Source: Adineta ricciae (taxonomy: Eukaryota; Rotifera; Eurotatoria; Adinetida; Adinetidae). From it: a stretch of 64,000 nt of DNA. The notes beneath the pieces are model-generated. The model made no database searches and had not been told where the DNA came from. It was given only the letters and a program-made list of their open reading frames with translations. Numbering within the stretch: position 1 is the first letter of the stretch; every line of letters begins with the position of its first letter. Position numbers and translations under genes: made by a program. The stretch is from contig CAJNOJ010000359.1 of assembly GCA_905250025.1 (NCBI GenBank), positions 25,575-89,574 on the forward strand. Direction: 5' to 3'. Shown one piece after another: positions 63,805-64,000 of this stretch.

Positions 63805-64000
63805 TTCGAACGCGTCTGGACGCGTTTTGAAAAAGAAACGCGTTTATGCCGTCAGATGTTTCATCGTCTCTTCGGACGTGTGTGGACGCGTTTTGATAGA
63901 GAAACGCGGTTGAACGCATCTGAAAGACGCGTCTGGATGCGTTTGATTAACGCATCTAGATGCATCAAATGTTTCATTTCTATCGCGTTTGGTGCGTTTG
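63805..64000. repeat. ACGCGT-rich repeats, array 2
   Basis: Same motif family as 62700-62965 (GAACGCGTCTGGACGCGTTT, GAAACGCGTTTATG, AAGACGCGTCTGGATGCG), running off the window end. The two arrays enclose about 840 bp of AT-rich sequence, so they may be subterminal repeats of one element. Confidence 0.75.

Overview
The window looks like a piece of a bdelloid rotifer chromosome. The evidence is: short GT-AG introns of about 47-90 bp in otherwise compact genes; an endonuclease-less Penelope-like element of Athena type with a hammerhead ribozyme; interstitial G-rich hexamer arrays (TGTGGG/TGAGGG); an LTR retroelement carrying an extra DEDD-type exonuclease ORF; PAN-kelch and LDLa-EGF-GPCR architectures; and a kinase gene of bacterial look. 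All names rest on reading translated sequence by eye; no database search was run.

Layout. 1-2.7 kb: gene-free, degenerate repeats. 2.7-9.2 kb (-): a Helitron-type replicase/helicase with AP-endonuclease and OTU domains, cut by one in-frame TAG. 10.0-10.7 kb (-): a five-exon cold-shock-like gene. 11.2-14.1 kb (+): an eight-exon pogo/Tigger-like transposase gene with an intact DDD triad, possibly domesticated. 15.3-15.9 kb: 32-bp repeats. 17.1-18.1 kb: broken single-pass membrane protein. 18.3-21.2 kb: a FLYWCH-MULE transposon flanking a purple acid phosphatase fragment (21.2-21.7 kb). 21.8-24.2 kb (-): a complete 11-exon DBH/MOXD-like copper monooxygenase. 24.9-25.4 kb: a start-less copy of an APH-family kinase gene running into a 100-N gap, followed by a second FLYWCH-MULE (to 28.1 kb). 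28.1-30.1 kb: MITE-like repeat and truncated Tigger element.

30.3-33.5 kb (-): Athena-like RT and ORF1, telomere-like repeats and a hammerhead ribozyme. 35.4-36.4 kb (+): intact APH-family kinase. 36.6-37.2 kb (-): STRA6-like remnant. 38.2 kb: a second telomere-like array in opposite orientation. 38.4-42.6 kb (-): a four-exon gene that reads through into three tandem copies of a two-TM module. 43.4-45.3 kb (+): type II membrane protein with a duplicated ectodomain. 46.2-47.4 kb (-): piggyBac remnant. 48.0-49.7 kb (-): secreted PAN-kelch protein. 51.7-57.1 kb (-): a GPCR fragment and a 1572-residue LDLa-EGF-7TM receptor. 58.4-62.2 kb (-): 5'-truncated Ty3/gypsy-like element with a captured exonuclease ORF and a 172-bp LTR. 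62.7-64.0 kb: ACGCGT-rich repeats.

Host genes that look functional (copper monooxygenase, PAN-kelch, multi-TM protein, GPCR, cold-shock-like, APH-kinase) alternate with at least seven different mobile elements, mostly broken. This mix, plus two facing telomere-like arrays, suggests a subtelomeric or formerly terminal segment. No operon-like functional linkage between the genes is apparent.
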